Source: Anaerocolumna aminovalerica
Lineage (GTDB): Bacteria > Bacillota > Clostridia > Lachnospirales > Lachnospiraceae
Direction of reading: 5' to 3'
NCBI RefSeq assembly: GCF_900115365.1
Contig: NZ_FOWD01000007.1
Coordinates: forward strand, 62,001-126,000
Length of the DNA: 64,000 nucleotides
Shown: positions 36,842 through 47,434 of the stretch, one piece after another
How positions within the stretch are numbered: position 1 is the first letter of the stretch
Layout of the letters: the number at the start of each line of letters is the position of its first letter
The notes under the pieces: model-generated
Seen by the model: only the letters and a program-made list of their open reading frames with translations
Told to the model about the DNA's origin: nothing
The model's database searches: none
Program-made: the position numbers and the translations under genes

Positions 36842-39800
36842 ATGTCATTGCAGCTGATTCTAGGAAGCTCCGGAGCAGGAAAATCCTATCAATTATATAA
36901 AGAAGTAATATCAAAATCCATGGATAATCCGGACACCAATTATCTGGTTATCGTACCGGAACAGTTTACGCTGCAGACGCAGAAAGATATTGTTTCCATG
37001 CACCCAAACCGCGGTACTATGAATATAGATATTTTAAGTTTCCTCCGTCTGGCATACCGAATATTTGACGAAGTAGGAGGAAATGATGTACCGGTTCTCG
37101 AGGACACCGGTAAAAGTATGGTCCTTCGTAAGATTGTTGCCAACAAGAAAAAAGAATTAGAACTATTCAATCATGACGTTCAAAAGCAGGGTTTTATTGA
37201 TGAATTAAAATCGCTGATTTCTGAAATTTATCAGTACAGCATTGGAGTAGAGCAGCTTCAGGAAATGGAGGAGTTAGCCAAGAACAAACCAATGCTTCGG
37301 GCAAAACTCCATGATATTGTTATTATTTATAATGGCTTTAAAGAGTATATGAATGAGAAGTACATAACAGCGGAAGAAATTCTAGATGTCTTATGTAATG
37401 TGATAGATCAGTCACAGATAATAGCAAATAGTATTATCTGTTTGGATGGATTTACAGGATTTACTCCGGCTCAGTACAAACTATTAACCATTTTAATGAA
37501 GAAAGCTAAAAAGGTTCTCATTACGGTAACGATTGATCCAAGAGAAGATATCCGTAGAGTTGATGAGGAGTTTAAGCTGTTTCATTTAAGTAAGAAAACA
37601 ATTAAGAGATTAATGGATATGGCAAAGGAGGAAGAGATTGAAGTAGATAAACCAATCTATGGGGAAGAACTGTCCTCTAAGATACCCTACCGTTATCTGA
37701 ATTGTCCTCCTTTAGCTGCCTTAGAGCGAAATATTTTCAGATATCCTAATGTAAGTTATGATAAGGAACAGGACAGCATTCGTATTCATGCAGCCCGTGA
37801 CGGTAAGAAAGAGATAGGGTATGTTATCCGTGAAATCAAACATTTAATCAGAACTGAGGATTACCGGTATCAGGATATTGCCCTAATTACCGGAGATATT
37901 GCAGGCTATGGAAGGATTGCAGAGCAGGAATTTGAAAAGGCGGGCATTCCTTGTTTTATAGACAGGAAAAAAGATATTTTATCTAATCCGTTTGTGGAAT
38001 TTATCCGTTCCGTATTAGATATTGCAAAGAATGATTTTGACTATGAAAGTGTATTCCGTTATCTAAGGTGCGGAATGGGAAGTATAGACCGGGAAGAGGC
38101 AGATATTCTCGAAAATTACGTAATTGCTCTGGGGATTCGTGGAAGAAAGCGTTGGAATACCCAGTGGACAAGAACTTATCGCGGGCAAAAAGAAGGGGAA
38201 CTAAACCGGATCAATGAATTAAGGAAACAGCTTTGTGAGGAGCTTATGCCTCTTTATGAAGTGCTGTCCGACCGTAGTAAGAATGTGACGGAATATACGA
38301 CTGCTCTTTATGAATTTGGTGTAAAAATGGATGCAGTAGGTAAGCTTGAAAGTTACAGAGTGTATTTTGAGGAACAGAATATGTTGTCGACTGCAAAGGA
38401 ATACCAACAAATCTATGGTATTGTTATAGAGTTATATGAAAAGTTAGTAGAACTGTTAGGGGAAGAGACGTTATCTTTAAAGGAATATACGGAAGTCTTA
38501 GAGGCTGGCTTAGCAGAAGCAAAGGTGGGCCTGATTCCCCCAGGGCTTGACCAGGTAGTGATAGGTGACATAGAGCGTACCAGATTAAAAGATATTAAAG
38601 CTTTGTTTTTTGTAGGTGTTAATGATGGTATTATTCCAAAAAGTAATACAGGGGGAGGAATACTTTCTGATTTAGAAAGAGAAATGCTTGCAGAGCACGA
38701 AATTGAAATGGCTCCTACTAAGAGACAGGCTGCATATACGGAACAATTTTATTTATATCTGAACATGACCAAACCTCAGGAGAAATTGTATGTTACCTTT
38801 AGTAAAGTAAGTGAAGATGGCAAGGCATTAAGGCCTTCTTACCTGATAGGGGTGCTCCAGAAGTTATTTTCCAAACTCACCATTGACGAAGATGAGGAAT
38901 CAGAAGAATTAGAACAGATCATAAGTAATGATAGAGGGCTGGATTATTTAATTGATGGATTAAGGCGGTTTCCTTATGAAGATGTATCCGATACCTGGAA
39001 GGAATTATTCCGTTATTATAATTCCAGGGAGGAGTATCAGCAAACCATACATAATCTGATAGATGCAGTATTTTATGTAAATACGGACATGGGATTATCC
39101 AAGCGGATTGCAAAGGAACTATACGGAAGCAATCTTATGGGCAGTGTTACCAGATTTGAGCAGTTTGCAGCATGTGCATTTGCCCATTACATTAGTTTTG
39201 GATTAGAACTAAGGGAAAGGCAGGAATACCGTCTGGCTGTACCGGATATGGGGAATATTTTTCATAATGCCATTGAAGGCTTTTCCAGAAAATTATCTGC
39301 CAGTGAATATAACTGGCACACCATTCCTGATGATATCAGAGATGCCTGGAGTGAAGAATGTGTACGTGAAGCAGCAGAAGGATATGGCAATGCCATCTTA
39401 ACCAGTTCGAAACGTCTGGAGTATATCATTAAGAGAGTGGAACGTATTACCAAGCGGACTCTTTGGGCATTGTGCCAACAGATAAAAAAAGGTGATTTTG
39501 AACCGGCTGCTTTTGAATTGTTTTTCTCAGACCGAAACCAATTAAATAGTTTAACCTTAGATTTATCAGGGGAAGAACGGATCCGATTACAGGGAAGAAT
39601 TGACCGTCTGGATATTTATGAAGAAAAGGACAAGCTCATGGTTAAGGTAATTGACTATAAGTCCGGTAATACCACATTTGACCTTTTATCCGTTTACTAT
39701 GGCTTACAATTACAGTTGGCAATTTATCTGAATGCCGCCATGGAATTATTGGAAAGGGAGAATCCGGATAAAGAAGTTATCCCCGGAGCCATTCTTTATT

Positions 39801-40315
39801 ATAATATTGATGATCCTATTGTTGAAAAAAGCGACTATGTAGAGGCAAGTATATTGAAAGAGCTTAAGATGAACGGGATTGTAAACAGCAATACAGAAGT
39901 GGTGAAACATTTGGATCATAGTTTTAAGTCCGAAGACGGTGGAATTATGCCATCGGTGAAATCGGATACTATTCCAGTAGAATCAAATAAAGAGGGTTTA
40001 TTTACAAAACGCTCCAGCGTGGCAGAATTAGCACAATTAAAAAGTATGGAGGATTTTGTGAAGGAAACTGTATCCCGATTTGGACGAAAGATTTTAGACG
40101 GTGATACGGGAATTAAGCCGTACCGGATGGGAAAACGTACTGCTTGTGATTATTGTCCTTATAATAGTATATGCGGTTTTGATATTAGAATCGAAGGTAA
40201 TAGTTACCGTAATCTGCATTCCCTATCCAAGGAGGATATATGGGAGGAAATGGTAGAAAGGAGGGACAAGAATGGCGGAAATGAAGTGGACAGAGGAACA
40301 GAAGAAAGTAATTGA
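36842..40315 (+). CDS. addB: ATP-dependent helicase/nuclease subunit B
   Basis: AddB is the second subunit of the AddAB helicase-nuclease that processes double-strand breaks for RecA. At 1157 residues it is normal length. It begins with the Walker A-like GSSGAGKSY motif; the C-terminal RecB-type nuclease shows VIDYKSGNTTFD. Cysteine ligands for a 4Fe-4S cluster are seen: one in FEQFAACAFA and three in TACDYCPYNSIC. AAGGAGG precedes the ATG. Its last 44 bp overlap addA, so the two are coupled. A single promoter likely lies upstream; TTGACA occurs at about 36764 without a well-placed -10. Confidence 0.97.
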   Translation: MSLQLILGSSGAGKSYQLYKEVISKSMDNPDTNYLVIVPEQFTLQTQKDIVSMHPNRGTMNIDILSFLRLAYRIFDEVGGNDVPVLEDTGKSMVLRKIVANKKKELELFNHDVQKQGFIDELKSLISEIYQYSIGVEQLQEMEELAKNKPMLRAKLHDIVIIYNGFKEYMNEKYITAEEILDVLCNVIDQSQIIANSIICLDGFTGFTPAQYKLLTILMKKAKKVLITVTIDPREDIRRVDEEFKLFHLSKKTIKRLMDMAKEEEIEVDKPIYGEELSSKIPYRYLNCPPLAALERNIFRYPNVSYDKEQDSIRIHAARDGKKEIGYVIREIKHLIRTEDYRYQDIALITGDIAGYGRIAEQEFEKAGIPCFIDRKKDILSNPFVEFIRSVLDIAKNDFDYESVFRYLRCGMGSIDREEADILENYVIALGIRGRKRWNTQWTRTYRGQKEGELNRINELRKQLCEELMPLYEVLSDRSKNVTEYTTALYEFGVKMDAVGKLESYRVYFEEQNMLSTAKEYQQIYGIVIELYEKLVELLGEETLSLKEYTEVLEAGLAEAKVGLIPPGLDQVVIGDIERTRLKDIKALFFVGVNDGIIPKSNTGGGILSDLEREMLAEHEIEMAPTKRQAAYTEQFYLYLNMTKPQEKLYVTFSKVSEDGKALRPSYLIGVLQKLFSKLTIDEDEESEELEQIISNDRGLDYLIDGLRRFPYEDVSDTWKELFRYYNSREEYQQTIHNLIDAVFYVNTDMGLSKRIAKELYGSNLMGSVTRFEQFAACAFAHYISFGLELRERQEYRLAVPDMGNIFHNAIEGFSRKLSASEYNWHTIPDDIRDAWSEECVREAAEGYGNAILTSSKRLEYIIKRVERITKRTLWALCQQIKKGDFEPAAFELFFSDRNQLNSLTLDLSGEERIRLQGRIDRLDIYEEKDKLMVKVIDYKSGNTTFDLLSVYYGLQLQLAIYLNAAMELLERENPDKEVIPGAILYYNIDDPIVEKSDYVEASILKELKMNGIVNSNTEVVKHLDHSFKSEDGGIMPSVKSDTIPVESNKEGLFTKRSSVAELAQLKSMEDFVKETVSRFGRKILDGDTGIKPYRMGKRTACDYCPYNSICGFDIRIEGNSYRNLHSLSKEDIWEEMVERRDKNGGNEVDRGTEESN

Positions 40316-43300
40316 TCTTAGAAACCGTAATATATTAGTTTCTGCTGCGGCTGGCTCCGGTAAGACGGCTGTGTTAGTAGAACGTATTATATCCATGATT
40401 TCTGAAGGAGACCATCCTGTGGATATAGACAGGCTGTTAATAGTTACCTTTACCAATAAAGCAGCCGCAGAAATGCGTGAAAGAATCGGAAAAGCCATTG
40501 ATAATAAAATCAAAGAAATGCCTGAGAATTCGCATTTGCAAAAACAGATGACCTTAATTCACAGTGCACAGATCACTACCATTCATAGTTTCTGTCTGAA
40601 TGTTATACGAAATCATTTTAATACCATAGATTTGGATCCTTCCTTTCGAATTGCAGATGAAGCAGAACTTACTTTGTTAAAATCCGATGTTCTTGGGGAA
40701 TTATTAGAGAATTACTATGAGGAAGGAGGGGAAGACTTCCTGGATTTTATAGAAAGTTTTTCAGCAGGAAAATCCGATGATGAAATCGAAGAATTGGTTT
40801 TAAAATTATATCATTTCTCCATGAGTTATCCTTGGCCTGATGAGTGGTTGGAGGAGAAGAAGAGCACATTTAACCTTAGTTCCGTAGAAGATATGAAAAA
40901 ATCTGACTGGATGAAGGCATTGCTCCATAATATCAATTCCATGGTAAAGGATATGCTGGAAAGATGCAGGGAAGCTTTAAATATATGTAATGAGAGCGAT
41001 GGCCCAAGGGCTTATACTACTGCACTGCAAAGTGATATGGAATTATTGGAGGCATTAATAAAGCTTGAAGATTATGAGGAATGTGGTGCTGCTCTTTCAG
41101 ACTTTAAATTTGCAAGGCTTTCCGGTAAAAAGGAAGAAGGGGTAAGTGATGAAAAGAAGAGTCAGGTAAAGTCCATCAGGGATGACATTAAGAAGGTAAT
41201 CAATGACCTGAAAAAGAATTATTACTTTCAGTCCCCGGAGGAAATGCTTGCAGACCTTCAGGCAATGAGCCGGCAGGTAGAAGTATTAATTAATTTGACC
41301 AAGGATTTTGCGGCTGCATTTGCTGATAAAAAATCAGATAAGAACTTGGTGGATTTTAATGACCTGGAACATTTTGCACTGAATATACTGGTTCATAAGG
41401 AAAATGGCATAGAAAAACCATCTCTTGCAGCAGATGAGTTAAGTGAATATTATGAAGAGATATTAATTGATGAGTATCAGGATAGTAACTTCGTTCAGGA
41501 AAAGATTCTAAACAGTATTTCAAAAGAACGGATTGGAAGACCGAATCTATTTATGGTTGGTGATGTAAAGCAGAGTATCTATAAATTTAGGCTGGCTAGG
41601 CCGGAATTATTTATGGAAAAGTATATGGAATATAGCACAGAAGATAATCTCTATCAACGAATTGACCTTCATAAGAACTTCCGAAGCAGAGAAGTGGTTT
41701 TAAACAGCATAAATTTCCTGTTTGAGCAGATTATGACGAAGAAACTGGGTAACATTGAATATGATGATAAGGTAGCTTTGTATCCGGGAGCTGATTTTGG
41801 AACGGAAGAAAAGGGAATTCCAAAGGATACTGAGCTTATGCTGGTAAAAATAGAACCAAATGAAGAAAAGGAGGATGAAGAAGGAAATTTTGCAATTCCT
41901 TCTGCGGATGAAGAGGCCAGTGAAGAGGAAGAGGAATATACTGCAAAGGAAATTGAAGCAAAAGCCATTGCCAGACGGATTAAAGAGTTAATCAATCCGG
42001 AAACAGGAATGGTTATCAAGGATGGTAATACATTTCGTCCTGCACAGTATAGGGATATTGTTATATTACTCAGAACCATGAGCAACTGGTCGGAAGTCTT
42101 TGCAGATACCTTAGGAGCAGAGGATATTCCTGCTCACACAGATACGGGATCAGGGTATTTTTCTACCACAGAGATACGTACTATTTTAAATCTATTGAAA
42201 ATTATAGATAATCCAAGACAGGATATACCTTTTACCTCCGTTCTCCGTTCACCTGTGGTTGGATTAAACAGCAATGAATTAGCAGAGATACGAATACCTC
42301 ACAGGGAAAAATCTATGTATGAAGCCGTAGTAGATTATGTAAAGGATCATACCATCATAGAAGATATGGATGAAGACATGCCATCTAATGCTGTAGAAGC
42401 GGATAATGTAAAAAAACAGGAAGAAGAAAGTTGTATTATACATAAAAATGAAGTAATAGAATCTAAAATAGAACATATGGGCAGTTCTAAATGTATTGTA
42501 CAAAGTAATCTAAGAGAAAATCAATTAAGAAATGATAAATCGGAAGATAATGAATTGGACAGTGAGGAAAAGAATGGGGGTTATCTAAGAAAAAGTAATT
42601 TATTAAATGATAAAAATATTGATAAAAACCAGATTAGTTCAGATTTAACAGGCGGTATAGCTGATGTTAAAGAAAGTCTGAAACAATTACATGGGAATCA
42701 AGTCGACAGCCAATTATCTAGCTATACTGACAATCAAGCTGACGACAAAATTTATTATAATGACCACATTAGAACCGAAAATCGATATGATAATTATTCC
42801 AATAATCAAACTGGCAACCTATCTTACAATGAACAACATAAAGATGATAACCATGATAAAGAAAAAATTTTAGCAGATAAATTAAGAAACTTCCTTCATC
42901 AGCTGGATAAGTTCCGTAATATGGTTTGTTTCTTATCCATTCATCAGCTTATTTTAAAAGTACTGGATGATACCGGTTATTATCATTTTGCAGCTGCAAT
43001 GCCGGGAGGAGAAAAGCGGAAAGCCAATATAGATATGTTGGTTCAAAGGGCGGTTCAATTTGAAAACACCAGCTATTCCGGATTATTTCATTTTGTCCGG
43101 TATATTGAAAAACTTCATAAATATGATATTGATTTTGGAGAAGCCACCATTGCAGGAGAGAATGATAATACGGTTAAGATTATGAGTATTCACAAAAGTA
43201 AGGGTCTGGAGTTTCCGGTTGTTTTTGTGGCAGGTACAGGAAAGGTCTTTAATAACCAGGATTCCAGGGGTAAGTTACTAATTCATCCTGACTTAGGTTT

Positions 43301-44525
43301 AGGACCGGATTATGTGAATCATAAACTCAGAATAAAAGCACCTACATTAGTGAAGAAAGTGATACAGAAGGAACTGGTGCTGGAAAACTTAGGAGAAGAA
43401 CTGAGAGTTCTATATGTTGCACTTACCAGAGCCAAGGAAAAATTAATCATCACCGGTGGTGTGAAAAAGTTAGAAGATAAGCTGAAGAAGTGGAGTTCCA
43501 TTTGTAAGCAGAAAGAAAAGCAGCTTTTATTTTATCAGCTAAGTACGGCAGGTAACTATCTTGACTGGATTGTTCCAGCTGCCATGCGGTATAAAGGATT
43601 TGAAGACATACTAAAAGACTATGGGGTCTTTCAGGATAAAAGTAATCCATTATATAATGCCAACATAGAAATAATAGTAAAGGAAGTTACTTATGAGGAA
43701 TTAGCCAGGGAAGAATTGGGAGAACAAATCTTTAAAAAGGTGAATAAAGACCAACTCCTACACTGGAATAACCATCTGATTTATAACGAGAGCATATGGA
43801 ATGAAATTCAGTCATTGATGGAGTATCAATACCCTTATGAGGCGGAAACCAACATTCATACGAAACTTACCGTATCAGAATTAAAGCGCCTTGGGCAAAT
43901 GGAAGCAGAGGAACTGGGAATGCCGTTAAAAGGAATAGAACGGTCTATGGATGAGGTACAGGTACCGGTTCCAAACTTTATTAAGCAGTCAGAAAAGCCC
44001 ACCAAAGCCGGAATTGGTACAATCTATCACAGTGTATTAGAAAACATGAATCTTTTAGAAACTTATACTTTGGAAGATGTGGAAAGATGCCTTTCCAGGC
44101 TGGTTCTTGCAGGTAAAATCAGTGAAAAAGAGCTGGAATTATTAGATAAAGATAAGCTATGTACATTTGTAGAAAGTAATACGGCAGAGAGAATGCGAAA
44201 TGCCATGAAGGATGGAAGACTTTATAAAGAACGTCAATTTGTTATGGGTATAAAAGCAAATGAGATCAATAAAAGTTTCCACAGTGAAGAATTAATACTA
44301 GTCCAAGGTGTTATTGATGTGTATTTTAAAGAAGGAGACCAGTGGATTTTATTAGATTATAAAACAGATGATGTGGATAAAGAACATGGGGAAGAAATAT
44401 TAAGAAAAAGATATAAGGTTCAAATGGATTATTATCAGAAAGCCTTAGAACAACTCACCGGAATATGCGTTGGTGAGAGAATGATATATTCCTTTGCATT
44501 GGGGAAGGGAATCAGAACCACCTAA
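40272..44525 (+). CDS. addA: ATP-dependent helicase/nuclease subunit A, with long insertion
   Basis: AddA is the UvrD-like helicase plus nuclease subunit. The N-terminal Walker A is SAAAGSGKTAVL, then TFTNKAAAEM, the DEYQDSN motif II, GDVKQSIYKFRLA, and in helicase 2 IHKSKGLEFPVVFV and VALTRAK. The C-terminal nuclease has LLDYKTDD. Most AddA proteins are about 1200-1250 residues; this one is 1417. The extra length lies mainly at about residues 712-866, a Asn/Asp/Lys/Gln-rich low-complexity insertion. The ATG follows a strong AAAGGAGGG. The reading frame is open throughout the insertion, so the gene is likely functional. Confidence 0.96.
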   Translation: MAEMKWTEEQKKVIDLRNRNILVSAAAGSGKTAVLVERIISMISEGDHPVDIDRLLIVTFTNKAAAEMRERIGKAIDNKIKEMPENSHLQKQMTLIHSAQITTIHSFCLNVIRNHFNTIDLDPSFRIADEAELTLLKSDVLGELLENYYEEGGEDFLDFIESFSAGKSDDEIEELVLKLYHFSMSYPWPDEWLEEKKSTFNLSSVEDMKKSDWMKALLHNINSMVKDMLERCREALNICNESDGPRAYTTALQSDMELLEALIKLEDYEECGAALSDFKFARLSGKKEEGVSDEKKSQVKSIRDDIKKVINDLKKNYYFQSPEEMLADLQAMSRQVEVLINLTKDFAAAFADKKSDKNLVDFNDLEHFALNILVHKENGIEKPSLAADELSEYYEEILIDEYQDSNFVQEKILNSISKERIGRPNLFMVGDVKQSIYKFRLARPELFMEKYMEYSTEDNLYQRIDLHKNFRSREVVLNSINFLFEQIMTKKLGNIEYDDKVALYPGADFGTEEKGIPKDTELMLVKIEPNEEKEDEEGNFAIPSADEEASEEEEEYTAKEIEAKAIARRIKELINPETGMVIKDGNTFRPAQYRDIVILLRTMSNWSEVFADTLGAEDIPAHTDTGSGYFSTTEIRTILNLLKIIDNPRQDIPFTSVLRSPVVGLNSNELAEIRIPHREKSMYEAVVDYVKDHTIIEDMDEDMPSNAVEADNVKKQEEESCIIHKNEVIESKIEHMGSSKCIVQSNLRENQLRNDKSEDNELDSEEKNGGYLRKSNLLNDKNIDKNQISSDLTGGIADVKESLKQLHGNQVDSQLSSYTDNQADDKIYYNDHIRTENRYDNYSNNQTGNLSYNEQHKDDNHDKEKILADKLRNFLHQLDKFRNMVCFLSIHQLILKVLDDTGYYHFAAAMPGGEKRKANIDMLVQRAVQFENTSYSGLFHFVRYIEKLHKYDIDFGEATIAGENDNTVKIMSIHKSKGLEFPVVFVAGTGKVFNNQDSRGKLLIHPDLGLGPDYVNHKLRIKAPTLVKKVIQKELVLENLGEELRVLYVALTRAKEKLIITGGVKKLEDKLKKWSSICKQKEKQLLFYQLSTAGNYLDWIVPAAMRYKGFEDILKDYGVFQDKSNPLYNANIEIIVKEVTYEELAREELGEQIFKKVNKDQLLHWNNHLIYNESIWNEIQSLMEYQYPYEAETNIHTKLTVSELKRLGQMEAEELGMPLKGIERSMDEVQVPVPNFIKQSEKPTKAGIGTIYHSVLENMNLLETYTLEDVERCLSRLVLAGKISEKELELLDKDKLCTFVESNTAERMRNAMKDGRLYKERQFVMGIKANEINKSFHSEELILVQGVIDVYFKEGDQWILLDYKTDDVDKEHGEEILRKRYKVQMDYYQKALEQLTGICVGERMIYSFALGKGIRTT

Positions 44526-44674
44526 CAAAAGTTTACTCATAAAGGTATGAAATAAATATAACAAGGCTACACTTTATATAGCATATTTGTGGTAATTTTT
44601 ACACAATCAGATTAAAAATATGGTTGTGCAGAAGAGCCATAATATGTTAATATTTAAGAAGGAAGCGGCATATT

Positions 44675-44890
44675 ATGAGTAAGAAGAAATTAGACCCGGA
44701 AAAATTTGTTTTAAGTGAATTAAAACCGGACGAACGATTAAAATATGAAATCGCAGCAGAACTTGGACTTTTTGATAAAGTTATGAAAGATGGATGGAAA
44801 TCTTTATCAGCAAAAGAAACAGGCCGTATTGGCGGAATAATGACAAAGAGAAAAAAACAGACAGGAAAGGGTGATTTAAATAAATCATGA
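44675..44890 (+). CDS. Alpha/beta-type small acid-soluble spore protein-like
   Basis: This 71-residue protein has the two halves of alpha/beta-type SASP: LKYEIAAELGL, close to the germination-protease site KFEIASEFGV, and KETGRIGGIMTKRKK, close to the conserved REAGSIGG block. SASPs coat and protect DNA in dormant spores. The N-terminal extension and Lys-rich tail make it divergent, so it may be a minor SASP or a related DNA-binding protein. AAGGAAGCGG precedes the ATG. The stop overlaps the lipid kinase start by 4 bp. Confidence 0.8.
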   Translation: MSKKKLDPEKFVLSELKPDERLKYEIAAELGLFDKVMKDGWKSLSAKETGRIGGIMTKRKKQTGKGDLNKS

Positions 44891-45819
44891 AAAAAAAATT
44901 ATTATTTATCTATAATCCCCATGCAGGTAAAGGTAAGATAAAGAGTTGGTTATCTGATATCATCGAATTGTTTGTAAAGCATGATTATGAAGTAACTGTT
45001 TATACCACCTTAAAAAAAGAAAGCGGTACAAAAATAGTAGAAGAATGCCTTGAAAAAGAAGAGTATGACCAAATTGTATGCTCCGGGGGCGATGGAACTT
45101 TAAATGAAGTAATCTGCGGTCTTATGAATAGTAATGTAAATATTCCCGTAGGATACATCCCTTCCGGAACTACCAATGATTTTGCTTATACCCTGTCTTT
45201 GCCTAAACATATGCTGAAAGCTGCAAAAGTGGCTATTAAAGGAAAAGAATTTCCCTTTGACGTTGGAGTTATCAATGGGAAATACTTTACATATACCGCT
45301 GCCTTTGGGCTTTTTACCGACGCTTCTTATGAAACACCACAAACAACCAAGAATCTATTAGGCCGCCTTGCTTATATTTTAGAAGGTGTTAAAAGACTGC
45401 CTAATTGGAAGTCTTATAGTATGGAAATTACCTGCGGTGATATCTGTATCGAAGATAATTTTATCTTTGGAATGGTAACTAGTTCCACTTCCGTAGGAGG
45501 TTTTAAAGGCATTACCGGAAAAGATGTATTGTTAGATGACGGTATTTTTGAGGGCATCTTTATTAAAACACCACAAAATGTACTGGAGTTTCAAAGTATA
45601 ATAAACGATTTATTAACAGGTAAATTAAACAGTGATCATATCTACTATTTTCCTGTAAAAGATATACAAATGGTATCGAAAGAACCTGTTCCCTGGTCAA
45701 CCGACGGGGAATTTGGCGGTGAATACAGCAAAATAAACATTCAAATAATCAAACAGGCATTAACCATTATGAGAAGTACAAATGAATTAAAAGGAAATCA
45801 TTTAGAGGATAAAATATAA
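44887..45819 (+). CDS. Diacylglycerol kinase-family lipid kinase (YegS/BmrU-like)
   Basis: The 310-residue protein has the diacylglycerol kinase catalytic domain: NPHAGKGK at the start, VCSGGDGTLNEV (nucleotide-binding GGDGT) and PSGTTNDFAY. The second domain ends with STDGEFGG. It is soluble, as YegS/DgkB-type kinases are, and would phosphorylate diacylglycerol or a related lipid at the membrane. It overlaps the SASP-like gene by 4 bp and is probably translated with it. The ribosome site is GGGTGATT-like and weak. Confidence 0.9.
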   Translation: MKKKLLFIYNPHAGKGKIKSWLSDIIELFVKHDYEVTVYTTLKKESGTKIVEECLEKEEYDQIVCSGGDGTLNEVICGLMNSNVNIPVGYIPSGTTNDFAYTLSLPKHMLKAAKVAIKGKEFPFDVGVINGKYFTYTAAFGLFTDASYETPQTTKNLLGRLAYILEGVKRLPNWKSYSMEITCGDICIEDNFIFGMVTSSTSVGGFKGITGKDVLLDDGIFEGIFIKTPQNVLEFQSIINDLLTGKLNSDHIYYFPVKDIQMVSKEPVPWSTDGEFGGEYSKINIQIIKQALTIMRSTNELKGNHLEDKI

Positions 45820-45844
45820 TACCACGTAAGAGTAAAAAAATACA

Positions 45845-45892
45845 AAAAGAATATATCCAAGGAAATAAGCTCCAAAGATATATTCTTATGAA
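45845..45892 (-). terminator. Terminator of the ROK gene
   Basis: On the minus strand AGAATATATC pairs with GATATATTCT, followed by TTTTTG and a further run of seven T. Confidence 0.75.
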
Positions 45893-45940
45893 TAAGAGAA
45901 TTTAATAAAAGATAATTTAATTCTATTAATAAGCGAATAT

Positions 45941-47128
45941 TTATTTTGAAGGATATCTTTTTGGCGTTTTATAATATTCGTAACTGGTATAATTAATATC
46001 GTTAATATTCAGGAAGTTCTTAATTGAAATGCAGATTCCACCAAGTAAAACAGCTGAAATTCCAAGTGTAGAGGGGACAAGGTTTAATTTACTTTTTATG
46101 TTCTTATTTAGCCTTTCCTTTATCTGATCAATCAGTTGAGGTAAATAAGTGGTAAAGGAACTGTTGATAATAACAATATCGGAATTAAAGGCATTTATAA
46201 TATTATTGACGCATACTGCCATATATTTTGTAAAGGTATCTGCAGTTTTCATTGCAACTTCATCGCCATTGTTATACAGGGATAAAAATTGTTCAAAACT
46301 AACCTGTTCCATGTTTTTTTCTCTGGCAAATTCCTTTAGAAGAGACTGTTCGGAAAGATATTGTTCCAGACATCCATGATTTCCGCAAGGACATTCCCTG
46401 CCATCTACTTCTACAATGGTGTGACCGATTTCTCCAGCATGGCCAAGGCTTCCGGTATACAAGTTTTGATTGATAATAACCCCCATACCAATACCGGAGT
46501 ATATCATTATACTGCTCATATTTTCATAGTTGTATAGAAATGCTTTTTCTCCTAGAACAGAAAGATTTGCTACATTTTCTAAAATAACAGGCGTTTGAAA
46601 ATGTTCTTCAATTGCTCCGGCCAAATCTACATTTTCCAAGTTATAATGAGGTGTAAACTGTATAGTATTATTCTGTATAACACCGTGAATTCCTAAAGTA
46701 ATTCCGATTAATCCATAAGGAAGAGCTTTTATATCCGGCTCCATATCTTCGATTAATTGTATTAAAACAGGGGTAATGTCTTCTTTCTTACCCGGAGTTT
46801 TTATTTGCCTTAAGCTTTTTTTCTCTCCTATTAAATCCGTCATAATTGCAGAAATGGTTTCGATTCCTATGTCTATGCTGATGACATATCCTGCATCCTT
46901 ATTTAAGCTTAGCAGGATTGGCTTTCTTCCAACTAAAGTGTCATCACATCCATTCTCCAGAACTAGTTTTTTCTGTATCAAATCCTGGACAATATTAGTT
47001 ATAGTTGCTTTAGTCAGCCCTAATTTTTTGGCAATGGCTGCTCTTGAAATATATCTGGAACCAAAGATGGTTTCTAATACTAAAGTGGTATTTATGTCAC
47101 GAATTAATTCTTTACTTCCGGTTATCAT
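45941..47128 (-). CDS. ROK-family transcriptional repressor (NagC/XylR-like)
   Basis: The 395-residue protein has an N-terminal winged helix (RAAIAKKLGLTKATITNIVQD) and a C-terminal ROK domain: ISIDIGIETISAIMTDLIGE (phosphate loop), ILENVANLSVLGE, SIMIYSGIGMGVI and CPCGNHGCLEQY, the zinc-binding cysteine motif. It is a sugar-responsive repressor; targets are unknown, though amino-sugar genes lie at 20837. The start MITGSKEL is chosen because AAAGGA lies upstream; in-frame starts further up would add an unrelated tail. Upstream and divergent is the FRG gene. Confidence 0.92.
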   Translation of the reverse strand: MITGSKELIRDINTTLVLETIFGSRYISRAAIAKKLGLTKATITNIVQDLIQKKLVLENGCDDTLVGRKPILLSLNKDAGYVISIDIGIETISAIMTDLIGEKKSLRQIKTPGKKEDITPVLIQLIEDMEPDIKALPYGLIGITLGIHGVIQNNTIQFTPHYNLENVDLAGAIEEHFQTPVILENVANLSVLGEKAFLYNYENMSSIMIYSGIGMGVIINQNLYTGSLGHAGEIGHTIVEVDGRECPCGNHGCLEQYLSEQSLLKEFAREKNMEQVSFEQFLSLYNNGDEVAMKTADTFTKYMAVCVNNIINAFNSDIVIINSSFTTYLPQLIDQIKERLNKNIKSKLNLVPSTLGISAVLLGGICISIKNFLNINDINYTSYEYYKTPKRYPSK

Positions 47129-47434
47129 GGTATTCTTTCCTTTATTCTTAATATATATATATTTTAACATACAAATGATTAAGGTGTCAAAAGTATGGCA
47201 AGTTACATTTAAATACAAAATTTGGCAATGTTGCAAAAAACGACACTTTTTTTGTTTTTTTTCATACTATATCTATAATACTAATCCTTATTTAACCTTT
47301 CCAAGAAATCAGCCAAAACCCATATTTCCAAGTATGTAACTTCCCTTTGTTTTTCTGCTGGGTTTTTTGGAGACTTATAATCGGGTTTAGTATAGACAAT
47401 GCTCTTGTCAAAGTTGTTAGAAAGGGGATAGGAT
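47129..47434. other. Divergent promoter region, no gene
   Basis: AT-rich stretch between the ROK and FRG genes. It has a T-rich run at 47246-47262 and no hairpin of note. An open frame across part of it on the plus strand lacks protein features. Confidence 0.4.

Noticed and set aside
42405-42870. Possible intein or mobile insert in addA
   Set aside because: No intein splice motifs or homing nuclease motifs; the sequence is low-complexity coding DNA.
46776-47339. 187-codon open frame on the plus strand
   Set aside because: It runs opposite to the ROK gene start and into its promoter region. No ribosome site and no family features.
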